Shown here one piece after another: positions 1 through 11,486 of a stretch of DNA of 64,000 bases (its first letter is position 1; the number at the start of each line of letters is the position of its first letter). The DNA is from Dacryopinax spathularia (Eukaryota > Basidiomycota > Dacrymycetes > Dacrymycetales > Dacrymycetaceae). The DNA lies in assembly GCA_037974965.1 (NCBI GenBank), contig JBBPFI010000002.1, forward strand, positions 2,480,001 to 2,544,000. The letters run 5' to 3'. Under the pieces are notes generated by a model, which had not been told where the DNA came from, did not search any database, and saw only the letters and a list, made by a program, of their open reading frames with translations. The translations under genes were made by a program, and so were the position numbers.

Positions 1-670
1 CTGCCAAGCCCACATGGACGAAGCGCCGATATAGCGGACCTTACCCCAGCGAACGAGGTCGTTAAGGGCGCACATCGTCTCCTCGAAAGGCGTGTTCATG
101 TCGCACCTGTGGATCTGGAGGAGGTCGATGTAGTCCGTCTCCAGGCGCTTGAGCGACGCCTCGACTTGCTGGAAGATCGCCTGCCTCGACAGGCCGGACA
201 TGTTGAGATAGTCACGCGTGTTCTTGAGCTCGGGGTACATCATCGTGCGCACACCGGGGTCTTCGTGAACCAAGCCATTGCATTTGGTCAGGATCACGAG
301 CTTGGAGCGAGGGATGTTGTACTATGCGGAAGATGAATTGGATGTTGAGGGCACAACGAACAAGGCCACGCACCTTCTTGATAGCCTTGGCGATGATACG
401 CTCCGACTCTCCGTTCGAGTATACGTTAGCAGTGTCCCACGTCGTCACGCCGCGGTCCCAAGCCGCCTTGAGGAGAGGCAGAGCCTTATCCTCGTTGATG
501 ACCCACGGCTGCATACGAGGTCAGCCCTACCTGAGCACGACACGGGCTGCATATACGGCACTTACAGCCCACTTGTCGCTGCCGAAGCTCATGGCACCCA
601 AGATGGGCACCGAGACCCGCAGGCCGGACTTACCAAGACGGCGGTACTCGACTTGAGGCTGGGAGGACAT
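1..670 (-). CDS. Aldo/keto reductase, 3' part cut by the window edge
   Basis: This is an NAD(P)H-dependent oxidoreductase of the aldo/keto reductase superfamily, in the class often annotated as yakC-like or versiconal hemiacetal acetate reductase-like. The ATG at 670 opens [20 protein letters not shown], followed by the typical strand [11 protein letters not shown]. After an intron at about 511-553 come [20 protein letters not shown] and [12 protein letters not shown]. The catalytic Asp-Tyr region is the [12 protein letters not shown] block. A further exon carries LVILTKC and then the barrel segment with [11 protein letters not shown] and [14 protein letters not shown], which runs off the left edge. 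At least two introns are visible. The substrate cannot be told from the sequence. The family assignment is firm; the exact exon limits are approximate. Confidence 0.9.
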
Positions 671-779
671 ACTGGCAGCTAGTAGTAATGCTAAGCGACG
701 AGGACGAGGACGAGATGATGGTGGTCAGGAGCGTGGGGAGCGCGCCAGCGAGGCCAACGGTTCTCTCCCGGGGCTGCCA

Positions 780-786
780 TTTATAT
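780..786 (-). promoter_or_regulatory. TATA-like box of the aldo/keto reductase gene
   Basis: On the minus strand the sequence reads ATATAAA, about 110 bp upstream of the ATG at 670. The position fits a fungal core promoter. It is inferred from sequence and spacing only. Confidence 0.45.
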
Positions 787-1352
787 GTCGACCGAAGCTG
801 CCACTCGACGACGGTTGTTGCGTTCCTACTCGCTGCCGGCGGTGGGGTGGACGCCTCAACCGTAGGGAATCCACCATCACGTAATCACCGAGTTTGGTAC
901 CGGGTTGCCTTTTCGGGACCCTCCACTTTCCTATTCAATCGTCTTCCTCTTACCACTCTCACGACAAAAATAGGCGATCTTCGCGTTTCCTTCAATATTC
1001 TTTGAATGTCTGTCTGTCTGTTGTGCTCCTGTGAACAGCATGACGTAGCAATCATCTCTGTATCTTGCATTCTGATGGCCATACTGCTTCGAAACGCTGA
1101 CTACGATGATTGCTGCGACCATCCAAGAGTTCGAGGCTATTCTGCGTGGAGGGCACGCGTGACCCAGATTTTGGCACAAGCTCGAACACGCGGTCGCTGC
1201 TATCTTGGGCCTCGACCGTGAGACACTCGAACCGAACCACGGAACAACCTGTCGTTGATTCGAAGCAACCTTGGATTATCTGACGAGTCATCGTCTGCTG
1301 GTACGACGGAGAAAACTAGCTGCTGTTACGGTCAACAGAAGATCACCTGTGT

Positions 1353-2801
1353 TCAACAGACCTTCAGGCCCTTGACGACGCTCCATGCTCTCATCCCAAC
1401 TCCGCGCACATTCCACGGCACTGCGCGCTGCTGGAACGCGCTCGTACTCGCAACACGCATGACCAGGGCGATGGTCTCGCCTTCCTGCATCGGCGGGAGA
1501 GGCACCTTGGCGTCCCATAAAGTCCACCCCCAATCTTTGCCCTGGGCGGTCATGCTACCTTTGTTCTGGCGCAAAGTGGCATCAATCCAGCAGACGCTAC
1601 CTTTGGCTGCGAGCGCACGGATTGCCTCCCCTGTTGCGCTTGGACCGGCGGCGACCGCGGCGACCTGCACGTGGGTGATCGGCGAGCCTGCGGACTTCTT
1701 AGCTTTGAAGATGTGGAACATATCGACAAGGACATGCCTTGCTCGCCAATGGCATATCCGCTGCAGGAGATTGGTCCTCTCCGAAGCGTAGCACCATCCT
1801 CGGGCACCATAATCCCCCCTCCAACACCCATAGCCATCAACGGCCTCACAGTCAGCATCTTCCTCTTCCTATACTCCTGGTCATTCTGGATCATGTCCGC
1901 CTCAACTTCGCTCTCCGGGACGACGATCTTGTAATCCAGCTGCATATAGAAGCAGTCGGATTCGTATGGCAGGATCCGGATTCGGGAAAGCCACTTGACG
2001 CTGCGGGCGCCGATATGCCCGGGGACGACGACGCGCAGGGGATAGCCGTGCAAAGGCGTCAAGGTTTCGCCGTTCTGCTTGTAGGCGAGAAGAACAGGAA
2101 GGTCCGGTCGCCTGCCTTCAGTCAGCAACAAGCCGTCCTCAGGAGGAAGGTCGCATACATTGCATCAACAAGCGGGATGCTCGACCCATACCAGTCCGAT
2201 TCGTGGCACTTCTGCGCACTTTCGAAATGCACATACAAGCCATTCGTCCATTTCGCTCCAGTGCGACCATCCGAGAACGGGTCCGGCACGCCGCACGCCA
2301 GCAGCACGTCCCTCACCAGTGGACCTGGATTAGGTCAGCTCGTAATCCAGAAACCGATCACGCAATACGTACCTTCCCATTCCAGATTCGCAATTGCCCC
2401 AGAACGCCAAGGGATCCCTTTCGTCATCCTCATCTCGTTCATCTTCGACCGATGGTTGCCAGCGCACTACGGCATAGTGAGCACGTCATCCCCCCGCAGA
2501 AGTTGTCGGCGTCGCGTACCTCGATGGCTACGGTAACCTTCTGCGGGGTAACCCGATCCTTCACATCCCGCATGGACCACCGAGCCGGCTGCACGCTGCC
2601 GAGTGAGGCACACCCTTGCTGACTTGCGAGCATAGCCGCCGTAGGATCGATGACGATATCGATGGCGTGCGTGCGCTCGTCCAGCTCAGGCACGTCGCCA
2701 TGGTTCCGCACGAAAACGGCATCGGTTGGCGTATAGTAGCTCGCTGCAAGCAGCGAGGGCGGCGTCTCGGCGTTGAGATTATCGTGCCAGGTGAGCGACA
2801 T
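1353..2801 (-). CDS. Sulfite oxidase-type molybdopterin enzyme, copy 1
   Basis: This is predicted to oxidise sulfite to sulfate using a molybdenum cofactor. The protein starts MSLTWHDNLNAETPP at 2801. It shows the sulfite oxidase fold: YYTPTDAVFVRNHGDVP near residue 25, then VTVAIE, a 53-bp intron at 2467-2519, and CAGNHRSKM, whose Cys is the expected molybdenum ligand. Later blocks are GIPWRSGAIANLEWEGP, SDWYGSSIPL, PLRVVVPGHIGARSVKWLS and the dimerisation-type end RAVPWNVRGVGMRAWSVVKG. There is no N-terminal cytochrome b5 domain, so it resembles the plant and fungal heme-free type. A linker near 1700-1750 lacks an obvious GT donor, so a GC-AG intron or a longer exon is possible. It is a tandem paralog of the gene at 4116-5637. 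Confidence 0.88.
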
Positions 2802-4115
2802 TGTCGGTCGATGCTGGGGCTATTGCAGCGCAGCTGGGGCATTTGTAAAGGACGAGAGTGGTCTTTCCACGTGGACGACGCAAGGGCGCCGGCCCGGGTT
2901 GATGCCAGAATCAGCCTCGACGCGCCCGGCGAACCATCACATCCTATCTAGAAGACCGTTTATCGACCAGATATTGCGGGAATCCCCTGCACGAATTCCA
3001 AGTGTCGCCTGCTCAGGAGCGATGCGGGCGCGGATAGTAGTTCTGGCGTGTGGAGCTCCACGAATGCGGATCACCGTACCTGGGTAGACTGAAGCACAAT
3101 CGAGAACATCAGGCGGGTATACCACCCTTGGGCGCGTAAACGGCGCCTGTTGCGCATTTTACATTGCCTGGCACATACAATGTACCTGTTTCCAGATAAT
3201 GAAAGCCGACTTGGAAGCTCGGAAGCAGACCGATTGGCAGGCTGTACAGCCATATCTGGTGGAGAGACACGAACGTGATGATAACGACGGCTTCTTGTTC
3301 ACAGTAAATTGGCGGTGGTACAATGGTCCAAGGGAAACCGCGCCTTGAACAAATGGGGCCGAAGGCAGGTGCTGGGAGCGTTGAGGGGTGGGTGGGCTTA
3401 TTGCAGGACATGCCGACGACGTCGGCAGAAGGCCTATCCGAAAAGGGAACCGTTTACATAATGATGAAGTAGCACGGAATCTCTATCCCGGCCAGAGCTT
3501 GCATACCTTCGAGTCTCACCAGAGCAACTTCGTCTCAACAAACCTTGTACACTACAATCCTTTGTCCGTCCCGCGGATGCTGCCTACGCAAATGGCCTGG
3601 TCTGTCGCAGGAAAGATCCGAAAGACGCCATCGCAGTGGCTGGGTTGCCCATGGTTGGCGTCATGCACTCCTGCGATGGCGAAGATGGGGATCCAAATTC
3701 GGGGGCGCGAATGTGCCTCGTCTTACGCAAATGGACTTGTTGGCTCTGGCTGCTCCTAGGAGCAGGTGATGTCCGACCTCGCATTGATATCGGAAACCTT
3801 CCTACTCTGAAACTATGGAGCGGACCCGCTCTCGCTTCTTCTCCCACGTCAACACCGCATGAGAGAGACGTACTTCTTACAGTTGATGGTCCTTGCTAAG
3901 CCGGGAAGTCATCTCCCAAGGTAACTTCATCCGATAAGACTGTTTCTCCCATTGCTCGCTGTGCGCAATCGGCAAGAGCCGTCCGTGACCAGGCCCGGGG
4001 GCTTGGAGAACCGCGTACTCGAGTGCTACGTCCACATGACGACGAGTTGGTACCGTTATGCTTACAAGTTATTCCTCCTAGAAGTACAGATTGATGTTAT
4101 TCACTCATTCCTGCA
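2802..4115. other. Intergenic stretch between the two sulfite oxidase genes
   Basis: No recognisable gene was found in this 1.3 kb. A 100-codon open frame on the minus strand (3109-3411) starts with ATG and has fairly ordinary composition, but it matches no family I know and has no clear splice partners. It would be worth comparing with transcripts. The rest looks like promoter and 3' tail sequence of the flanking minus-strand genes. Confidence 0.4.
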
Positions 4116-5637
4116 TCAGCCCACCCTCAATCCCTTTACCACACTCCATCCCCTCACCGCTACACCCCGGACGTTCCACGCGCTCGTCCGTTCCTGCATC
4201 TTGTCCCCGCACCAAGCCCGCATCACGAGCGCTACCGCCTCCACCTCTTCGACCGCCGGGAGCGGTACCTCGGCATCCCAGAGTTTCCAGCCCCATTCTT
4301 TGCCTTTGTACGTGGATGAGGGTGGGGAGGGCTGGAGGGTCGCTTGTGTCCACTGGGTCGAAGAGAGGGATGCGAGGGACTTGATCTCTTCCGACGTTGA
4401 GGATGGTGACGTGGGAAGAGCGGTTACTTCGACCCGGGTTATTGGCGCGCCTATCCCTCCGTCAGCCACCAAAGACGGTTTATTTCCTGGAGTAGTGTAC
4501 GTACCATTCTCGCCAATCGCATACCCGCTACATCTCACACTCCTCCCTTCCACCCGTGCACCCTCCTCAGGCACGGTAATAGCCCCTCCAATACCCATTA
4601 CCATGAGCGGCCTGATCCCCTTCAACCTCTCCCTCCTATAGCACTCATTATCCCTAATCCTCGCCAAATCTTCGTCATCACGCGGGAGGACGACCTTATA
4701 GTCCTCCTGCATGTAGAAGTTTGTCGATTCGTGTGCTGCGAGCCGGATGCGCGAGAGCCACTTGACGCTCCGGGCGCCTATATGGCCCGGGATGAGGACT
4801 CGGAGAGGGTGGCCGTGTTGCGGTAGGAGCGGGACGTTGTTGTGCTTGTAAGCGAGGAGGATGGGAAGGTTCGGATCCCTGTGGAAGCCAGAGCTTGAGT
4901 ACAGAACGAGGAAGGTGCATAGGAAGGATAATCTTACATAGCGGTCGAGAGGGGTATGCTTGACCCATACCAATCTGCGTCGGAGCATTTCTGGCTGCTT
5001 TCAAAGTGTACGTGGAGTCCTTCAGCCCAAGGAGCCGGATCCGCGAGGCCCTGGGAGTACGGGTCCGGGACACCAATGTCGAGGAGGATGTCTCTCAGTA
5101 ATGGGCCTTGTAAAATCCGTTAGCTAGACCGAGGATGGAGAGATATGTGCATGAAGTCGCGTACCTTCCCATTCTAGGTTAGCGATCACCCCTGCTTGCC
5201 AGGGTATTCCTTCCGTTTGGCGTTCTTCGTTCATCTCCGACCTGCGGTTTCCGGCGCACTACAACACCGCCCGCCAAGACAAGGGTGAGCGCGCTGCTGA
5301 CCTCGGTACGGGAGCGACACCATACCTCAATGGCGGCAGTGACCTTCTCAGCTGTATACCGCTCCTTCAACTCCTTCATGCTCCATTTCCTTGGCTCGAG
5401 CTTGGCAAATTGTCCGCATGCTTTACCGTCCGCGAATGCAACGGCGTCTGAGTCCACAACGAACTCGAGTTCATGGGTCGCGTCGTCCAAGAGAGGGACA
5501 TCACCATGATTCCTCTTGAACACCACCTCCAGCGGCGTATAGTACTCCCTCGAGAGCAGAGCAGAAGGAGGCTCGGCGTTATGCTGGTCGTGCCAGATCA
5601 ACGGGTCCGCCGCCGCTGCTGTCATTGCCATAGCCAT
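4116..5637 (-). CDS. Sulfite oxidase-type molybdopterin enzyme, copy 2
   Basis: This is a paralog of the neighbouring copy, in the same orientation and with the same intron plan. The first ATG in frame is at 5637 (MAMAMTAAAADPLIWHDQ). Conserved blocks are YYTPLEVVFKRNHGDVPLLD, VTAAIE followed after an intron by CAGNRRSEM with the molybdenum-ligand Cys, GIPWQAGVIANLEW, ADWYGSSIPL, then PLRVLIPGHIGARSVKWLS and SAWNVRGVAVRGWSVVKG at the end. The two copies are clearly diverged, so the duplication is not recent. Like copy 1 it lacks a cytochrome b5 domain and a clear mitochondrial presequence. Two cofactors of sulfur metabolism side by side suggest dosage or divided roles, which is inference. Reaction: sulfite to sulfate, most likely with O2 as electron acceptor. 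Confidence 0.88.
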
Positions 5638-6750
5638 GTTCTCCGCCGCTTCGATCCGCTCTAGCCCACTCGAGATCAATCAAGCTTCGTAAACGGAGGA
5701 TGAGCGAATTCGCCCGTCCTTTGTTTCCTGTCCGTTTCCGCGGAACGATGGAGGCAGGGAGGCGCTGTTGTTACTGGTTGGTTGGTTGGTTGGTTGGTTG
5801 GTGATGGCGTGCTCGCGGTTGGGAGGTGGACACCGGAGGAGCGGGGTACTGCGCAGGGCGGAGGCAATGGGCGTGCGTGCCGGTGATGTCATCGTATTCC
5901 ATTCCAGTCTTGTCCAAGCCGACGAGCGCTCGTCCGGCAGAATTCTTCAACCATGACGAGGCGGACAACGACCGCAGTTCCGTGCCTGGCGGAATACCTT
6001 TTCGCATTCGCTATCACTTGCGGTAACCGTATGCGCGAAGATCAATCTCTCGACGGAGTACCTCGGATCAAGACCTACTCCTGACTGTGGGGAGCCGCGA
6101 TGGCCCTGATGCTCCGCACGAATCCCCCGGAGCGCGGCCTCCACCCCAAAGCCAAATAAAGTCCTACCGCAAGAGCAGCAAGGGTATCACTTTGCCATTG
6201 TCCTATTTTTCGCCGCGTTCCCGCTCACTCCCTTGCTGTGAGAACGGATGACCTATACTCAAGATTGACTGATACGTCTCGAACGCAGGCGCTGCGTTCG
6301 GCTCGTACGGGGGCCGAAGAGATCGATTGATCGTGCCTGACCAAGCGGGTGCAGTAACCCACGGTCATCCGTCGGGCCGTTGCCACCTGGTGATACTCAG
6401 CTGATGATGGCCCGGCGGAGAATATGCGGAATGTGCATATGCGACATGCATCAACACCTGCAACAGTTGTTGCAGACTTTGATCAGTACATCTGCGACAT
6501 CGCCCGTTGTGCGGAGCGAATACGCCTATGGTGCGCGTCCCCTAAACACCGCAGGGTGCAACACCCCCGGTACCCGACTGTTATAGCTCGCTCAGATTAT
6601 TCACAAACGAAAATCTAAACTGTAGAAATGATGCTATTGAAGGATTGCTTGCAGCCTGTCAATTTCATTTCGAATTATCTGCATTATTGAAAGAGTTATA
6701 AAAGCGTGAAAAATGGATTTGGACAAGCCCCAGGTAGTGGCTGTGCAGCC
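5638..6750. other. Intergenic stretch between sulfite oxidase copy 2 and the transposase gene
   Basis: I see no gene here. It contains a GGTT microsatellite at 5776-5802 and, just before the transposase gene, an AT-rich tract with a possible TATA signal (agttataaaagcg near 6687-6700). No inverted terminal repeat of the downstream transposase unit could be paired by eye. Confidence 0.5.
5776..5802. repeat. (GGTT)n microsatellite
   Basis: Six to seven uninterrupted GGTT units, in the upstream region of sulfite oxidase copy 2. Confidence 0.95.
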
Positions 6751-7705
6751 ATGTCGTTGCCTCTTTCCACCATGCCAAAAGCAACAAAAGCGCAGAAGCG
6801 AAAGCAAAGGATCATGGCAGAAGCCAGAGAAGCCAGAGCAGCAAAGCAACAAAAGGAACCGGTGCCAGTTCAGCTCAGCTCTGATGATGAGGATGGTCAC
6901 TCCTGGCAGCCATCCGACTCCGACTACTTTTTTGACCATTCAGACGATTACTCTGAAGCCAGTCTTGAGTCAGAAACAGAGGCACTTGCAAAGCAGTATC
7001 CGGAGGTTGAGCTATTGCAAACCGGCACCAGGTTTGATCGAGAGCAATGGCAGAGTGCAGAGAAGGGGCTGAAGCGGAGTGTGGGATATGCAGGGACAAG
7101 TCGGCAGACATTAGAGAGGCATCGGATAAAGGCATATGCTCTGGAACAGTGCGCCCGTCACATTACTCTTCACTGTGGATGAGCGCTGATTCAGGAAATA
7201 GAGAGGCGCAGAATATGAGACCGATAACATCCTTCTTTACTGCTGCATGTTTTGAGCGCGAGCCTGCACCAGAGCCTGAGGACGAGCTGTATGTCATTGA
7301 CAGCAGCAGCGAAGTGGAGGAGGTTCCGAACCTGGCACCAGTTCAGCCATATCTTGATTGCACTCAGCCTCGCTCTGCACCAAAACCAGCTGCAGTCTTA
7401 CGAAAGGAGCAACAAGAGGCGTTTCATCAAGCCTGTGTAGCGTATGTTGCCAGGTTGGAAAAACTGCTTAAAGACCATGATACCGGCAGAATCACTGGCT
7501 CTCTCCATGTTCAGCGAATCCGCACACTTGCAGCATATTATCAGCTTCGAAAGAAGAAGTACAAGAAGACGGTAGCCTCTGAGCTTGCATCACAATCACA
7601 TGGGCGCTCCAAGTACTGGGGTGGCCGTCTTGTGCGGCAGTGGGGAGACATCTTTGAGCGGACAGGGGAGTTGCCAGTGTCTTTGCGTGGTGTGTGAAGT
7701 TACAG

Positions 7706-7722
7706 GAACTTGGCGCCAGGTT
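7706..7722. repeat. Near-palindrome in transposase intron (copy a)
   Basis: GAACTTGGCGCCAGGTT lies inside an intron between the GTGTGTG donor and an ACTGATC branch-like site. It has one mismatch from the perfect palindrome AACCTGGCGCCAGGTT found in two other introns of the same gene. Confidence 0.8.
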
Positions 7723-8075
7723 ACTGATCTCATCTCAGGGCGGCATATCAAGAGCTTCTCCTTGCTGAATGACCCCGATGTCTGTGAGCAGTTACGTGCA
7801 TTCCTTCGCTCAAACAAGTGGAGCATGGATCCTCGCAAGCTCGCCAAGTACACCACGGATGTCATGTTGCCAGCAGAGCGTGACAAATATGCTCAAGGCC
7901 TTGTATATCATGAGATGCCAGCAGGGCTGCGATGCTATCTCCACGAGACTATCTTCCCTCGCATTGGCATCACAGTGACGAAGGGTATCTCATTGCGCAC
8001 AGCAAGGCGATGGATGCGACGTGAGGGCTTTCGGTATATGTCATACAAGAAGGCAGTGTATGTTGAGTATGTGAT

Positions 8076-8092
8076 GAACCTGGCGCCAGGTT
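8076..8092. repeat. Perfect palindrome in transposase intron (copy b)
   Basis: AACCTGGCGCCAGGTT, a perfect 16-bp palindrome, sits in the intron that starts GTATGTGATG and ends GATGCAG. A CTGATC branch-like site follows. Confidence 0.85.
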
Positions 8093-9000
8093 GACCAGCG
8101 CTGATCAAGATGCAGTGGGCATGAAAGACCTGATGTTGTTGATTACCGCCAGAATGTGTTCTTGCCTGCCATGGAGGCACTTCAGCCACGTCTGCGTGAA
8201 TGGGTCATGGGGAATGTACGAGAAGAAGTGCAGAAACCTTTTTATGGTGCACCACTGGTCAAGGTTGTTCATGACGAGTCAACATTTACCGCCAATGATG
8301 GAGAAGCCAAGAGTTGGGTCCTTGACAATCAGTTCAAGCTTCGGAAAAAAGGCGCTGGTCGTGGAGTGCATCGGTCCGACTTCCTCTGTTCCTCTGTTGG
8401 TTGGCTGAAGGATGCAGGGCAGCAGATCGAGTATGGCAAGGCATATGATGGCTATTGGACAGGCGAAATGCTTTGCAACCAGCTAAAAACACTGGCAATA
8501 CCTGCTTTTGAGCGTGCGCATCCAGGACAACAAGCGCTGTTCATCTTCGATAACTCCTCTGGCCATGGTGCATATGCACCCGATGCGCTTCTTGCGAAGG
8601 AAATGAACCTGAATCCAGGTGGCAAACAGCCTCTCATGCGCAATGGCTGGTATATGCAGAACGGGCACCAGGTTTCTCAATGCATGGCCATTAATGGTAT
8701 ACCACGAGGTATCAAATCGGTCCTGCAAGAGCGTGGTCTCTGGTGCCAAGGCTTATCTCTCAACTGCAGCAACCGTACAGACAAAACCGGCGCCAAGCTG
8801 AAGCACAGAGATGACAACAACTGCTGTGCAGTGCGGATTCTTGCATCACAACCAGACTTTGCCGAACAAAAGCCCTGGGTGCAAGAGATCATTGAGGCTG
8901 CCGGACATCTTTGTCTCTTTCTGCCGAAGTTCCACTGCGAGCTCAATTTCATTGAATACTTCTGGGGTGCCGTCAAGAAGTTCACACGTGGCATGTCTGT

Positions 9001-9016
9001 AACCTGGCGCCAGGTT
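9001..9016. repeat. Perfect palindrome in transposase intron (copy c)
   Basis: AACCTGGCGCCAGGTT is repeated exactly in a third intron, directly after the donor region. A CTGATC branch-like site lies about 15 bp further on, as in copy b. Confidence 0.85.
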
Positions 9017-9272
9017 GACAAGCACTGATCATCTCACAGAGGCTTGTGACTATTCGTTCGAGGGTTTGAAGAGAAATGTGCCTATCGGGCTTGAAGCCAT
9101 CACAGTGGAGACCATTCGCAAATGGGAGCATAGGACTATGCGATGGATGGATGCCTATCGAGGTGGGAAAACAGCAGATGAAGCACAACAGGCTGTGAAG
9201 CAGTACAGCAAACAGCGATACACATCACATAGACGCATTCCAGAGGCTTTTGCTGCGACCTTTGATACCTAA

Positions 9273-10497
9273 AATAGACTTTTTGCTTCCGTGGCCGGTC
9301 CTGGAGGATTTGGACAGGGTAGTGGCGTTTAGAGACCTCGCACCATATAGTCTTCCCATGCGGGCCCAATCTCCCGATCCCTTTCTTCAGCACAACGAGG
9401 CTCATGCGACAATTTCCTGATCGATCATGCGATCCTCAGGTAACGGTGAACGGAGACGCTCGTAGCGACGGCGGCGATTGGACGGAGAGCGCGATCGGCA
9501 GCGATAGCGAGCGGGATCTCGCGCGTTCTTTGCATGTGTGGTGCACGACGCGTTTGTGCGTGTGCTCCAAGCAGAAGAGGCGTGAACGTCGCCGCACTGC
9601 TGGAGACGCGCTCTCACGGAGGATCGCGGGCTGTGGGCGCTCGTCGCAAAACTGGCTCGCTCAGCTGATCCGGGCGTCTATGATATCCGGACGATAACGC
9701 TGCATCAATGCTTCTCATCAACGGCCGTTCTCCGCGGGGCAGAGCGCGAACCCGGACCGGCATCACTCCGCCTCTTCTCTTCCCCATTCGGGCAGCCATC
9801 CTTCCAATCCTTCCTCCTCATTCCAAGTATTCGTACAGCCGCCGTTGCTTCTGCAAGCCATTTGGTATTTTCAGGAAGCCGGATCGGGCGGATCGGCATC
9901 AGACGCTCGCCACATATTTTCGTGCTTCTCAACCGCACGGACCCTTCCGTTCGCTGGGGCCGCTATCCCAGAGCAGGGGGTACGTGAGTGAGGACAACTC
10001 GCAATCGGTAATCTGACCTTTTCCCAATCTGCTGCTCCCGACCACGCTGAATACGGCCAGTATTCCCTCATATGGTGCCTTCCTCACCGCGGTTGGCCAT
10101 TCCGGGTCGGGCGTCTTCCGGAAGTGATCCGATGAGGATAGCGTTGGATCTAGCCTGCTGCGCGAGGATTTGGGACTGTACCTTCTGACAACTGACGACG
10201 ACGGACGATGGTTCTTTTCCATAGATGTGTGCCTGCTCGGGATGGCGGATGCTCGGTTCTATGATGTTATTTGCATATGGCCGGCTACTGTACAATCACT
10301 TGGACGCATATGGTCATTGCTGATGAGAACTCTGTCCTGATCCGGTCGATGGGCGGGGCGAGCTCGGAACGGAGGGAGAAGCGAGAAATCGGCCCGCACA
10401 GAGGGAAACGGTTATAATCCCCCTTAGTATTCCCTCAACGCGCTCTGTGCTGCTCGGGACCTCTCTTTCCCCCCCTCCTTCAACTCCGCCCACTCAA
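9273..10497. other. Intergenic stretch without a recognisable gene
   Basis: Several short open frames occur on both strands, but none shows a known motif, a splice pattern or a convincing start. The last 120 bp are C-rich and pyrimidine-rich, as expected just upstream of the hydrolase gene at 10498. Confidence 0.45.
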
Positions 10498-11486
10498 ATG
10501 GCCCTCCTCTCCTCGTACCCAATCCCCTCGCCCGCGATGGGTCCTCCCCCTCCATCGCCCTCTCACTCGCCCGCCCTTCCTCCTCCGGCTCCTCCCCCAC
10601 ATGGCCCTACACCCTCCCTGAACAAGACGAAACCGACAGTCGTCTTCGTACCCGGCGCATGGCACACCTCCGCCGTCTGGAAATCCGTGATCTCGATGCT
10701 CACCACCTGCGGCTACCCATGCACGACCATCGACCTGCCCTCCGTCGGCGGGCTCGTAGCCAGCATGCAAGAAGACACCGACGAGATCTACGAACTTCTC
10801 GAGCGGCTCGTCGGTTCCGGCAAGGAAGTCATCCTCGTCATGCACTCCTACGGCGGCCTTCCGGGCTCAGTGGCCGTGAAGGGCCTAGGCAAGGTAGAAG
10901 GCAGGAAAGGCGGCGTGGTGCATATGCTCTTCCTTGGGTCGTTCGTGCTCAACACGGGCGAGGCGGCGCTCGATTTGCTCAAGGGCGAGTTGCCACCTTG
11001 GGCAGAACCGGATCCGGTCGATGTATGCGCCTTTTTTCGCGAGCGAAAGTATGGTATATGCTGATAGTCGAGAACAGAAGAACTTTCTTCTCTGCAACTG
11101 CCCCGAGAAGGTGTGGTACCAAGACCTTCCGCCCGGAGAAGCGAGCTACTGGGCGAGTCTGCTCAAACCACAATGCACCATGTATGCATCTTGTCTCCCC
11201 CGCTCTGCCCTACATGTCCCTCTGTCAACCACGCGCGCCGCTGGCTGACGCACCCCACAGAACGTTCATCGACAAAGTCACCCACCCAGGCTGGCAACAT
11301 ATCCCCTCGACGTACCTCATAACCCAGCAAGACCTCGCCGTGCCCGCCTTCATCCAAGAACAGATGCTGCGCCGCGCACCTCAAGTCAATGTCGAGCGAT
11401 GCGAGAGCGGCCACGCCGTTATGCTCAGCCAGCCTGGGGTCGTTTGTCGGCTGGTGAGGAAAGTTGCGGGCGAGGAAGGCTGCTGA
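10498..11486 (+). CDS. Alpha/beta-fold hydrolase
   Basis: This is a small esterase-like hydrolase of the AB-hydrolase family, substrate unknown. The first ATG in frame is at 10498. The first 40 residues are Pro/Ser-rich, followed by the core: TVVFVPGAWHTSAVWKSVIS (oxyanion strand), DLPSVGG, and the nucleophile elbow VMHSYGG, a GxSxGG variant with Ser as nucleophile. Two introns keep the frame: a 55-bp one starting GTATGCGCC after PDPVD, and a second starting GTATGCATC after KPQCT. The last exon has the acid-containing strand TYLITQQDLAVP, and the catalytic His is in CESGHAVML. The length of about 280 residues is usual for this family (EstC or salicylate esterase-like). The gene stands alone, so its context adds little. 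Confidence 0.88.

Larger units (their letters stand above)
6751..9272 (+). mobile_element. DDE transposase gene of a basidiomycete DNA transposon
   Basis: The coding exons read as a DDE superfamily transposase. The N-terminal part is Lys-rich and acidic (MPKATKAQKRKQR, then LSSDDEDGHSW). A middle exon has coiled or basic segments (YYQLRKKKYKKTVASELA). The catalytic part spans about 7736-9272: VYVDGHERPDVVDYRQN across an intron, then VVHDEST (first Asp), LFIFDNSSGHG (second Asp), NPGGKQPLMRNGWY, RGLW, and KFHCELNFIEYFWGAVKKF (last Glu). Three introns are supported by frame: about 7697-7738, 8059-8107 and 9002-9047. The link between the first and second exons near 7149-7194 does not keep frame with the obvious splice sites, so the gene may be damaged there or my model is wrong. 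No terminal repeats were found, so the element limits are unknown. Confidence 0.82.

Noticed and set aside
3109-3411. A 100-codon minus-strand open frame between the sulfite oxidase genes
   Set aside because: It matches no family I know, has no clear splice partners, and could be chance. It is described only in the intergenic note.
6541-6750. Terminal inverted repeat of the first transposase unit
   Set aside because: No sequence here pairs convincingly with the region after 9272, so the element limits were left open.
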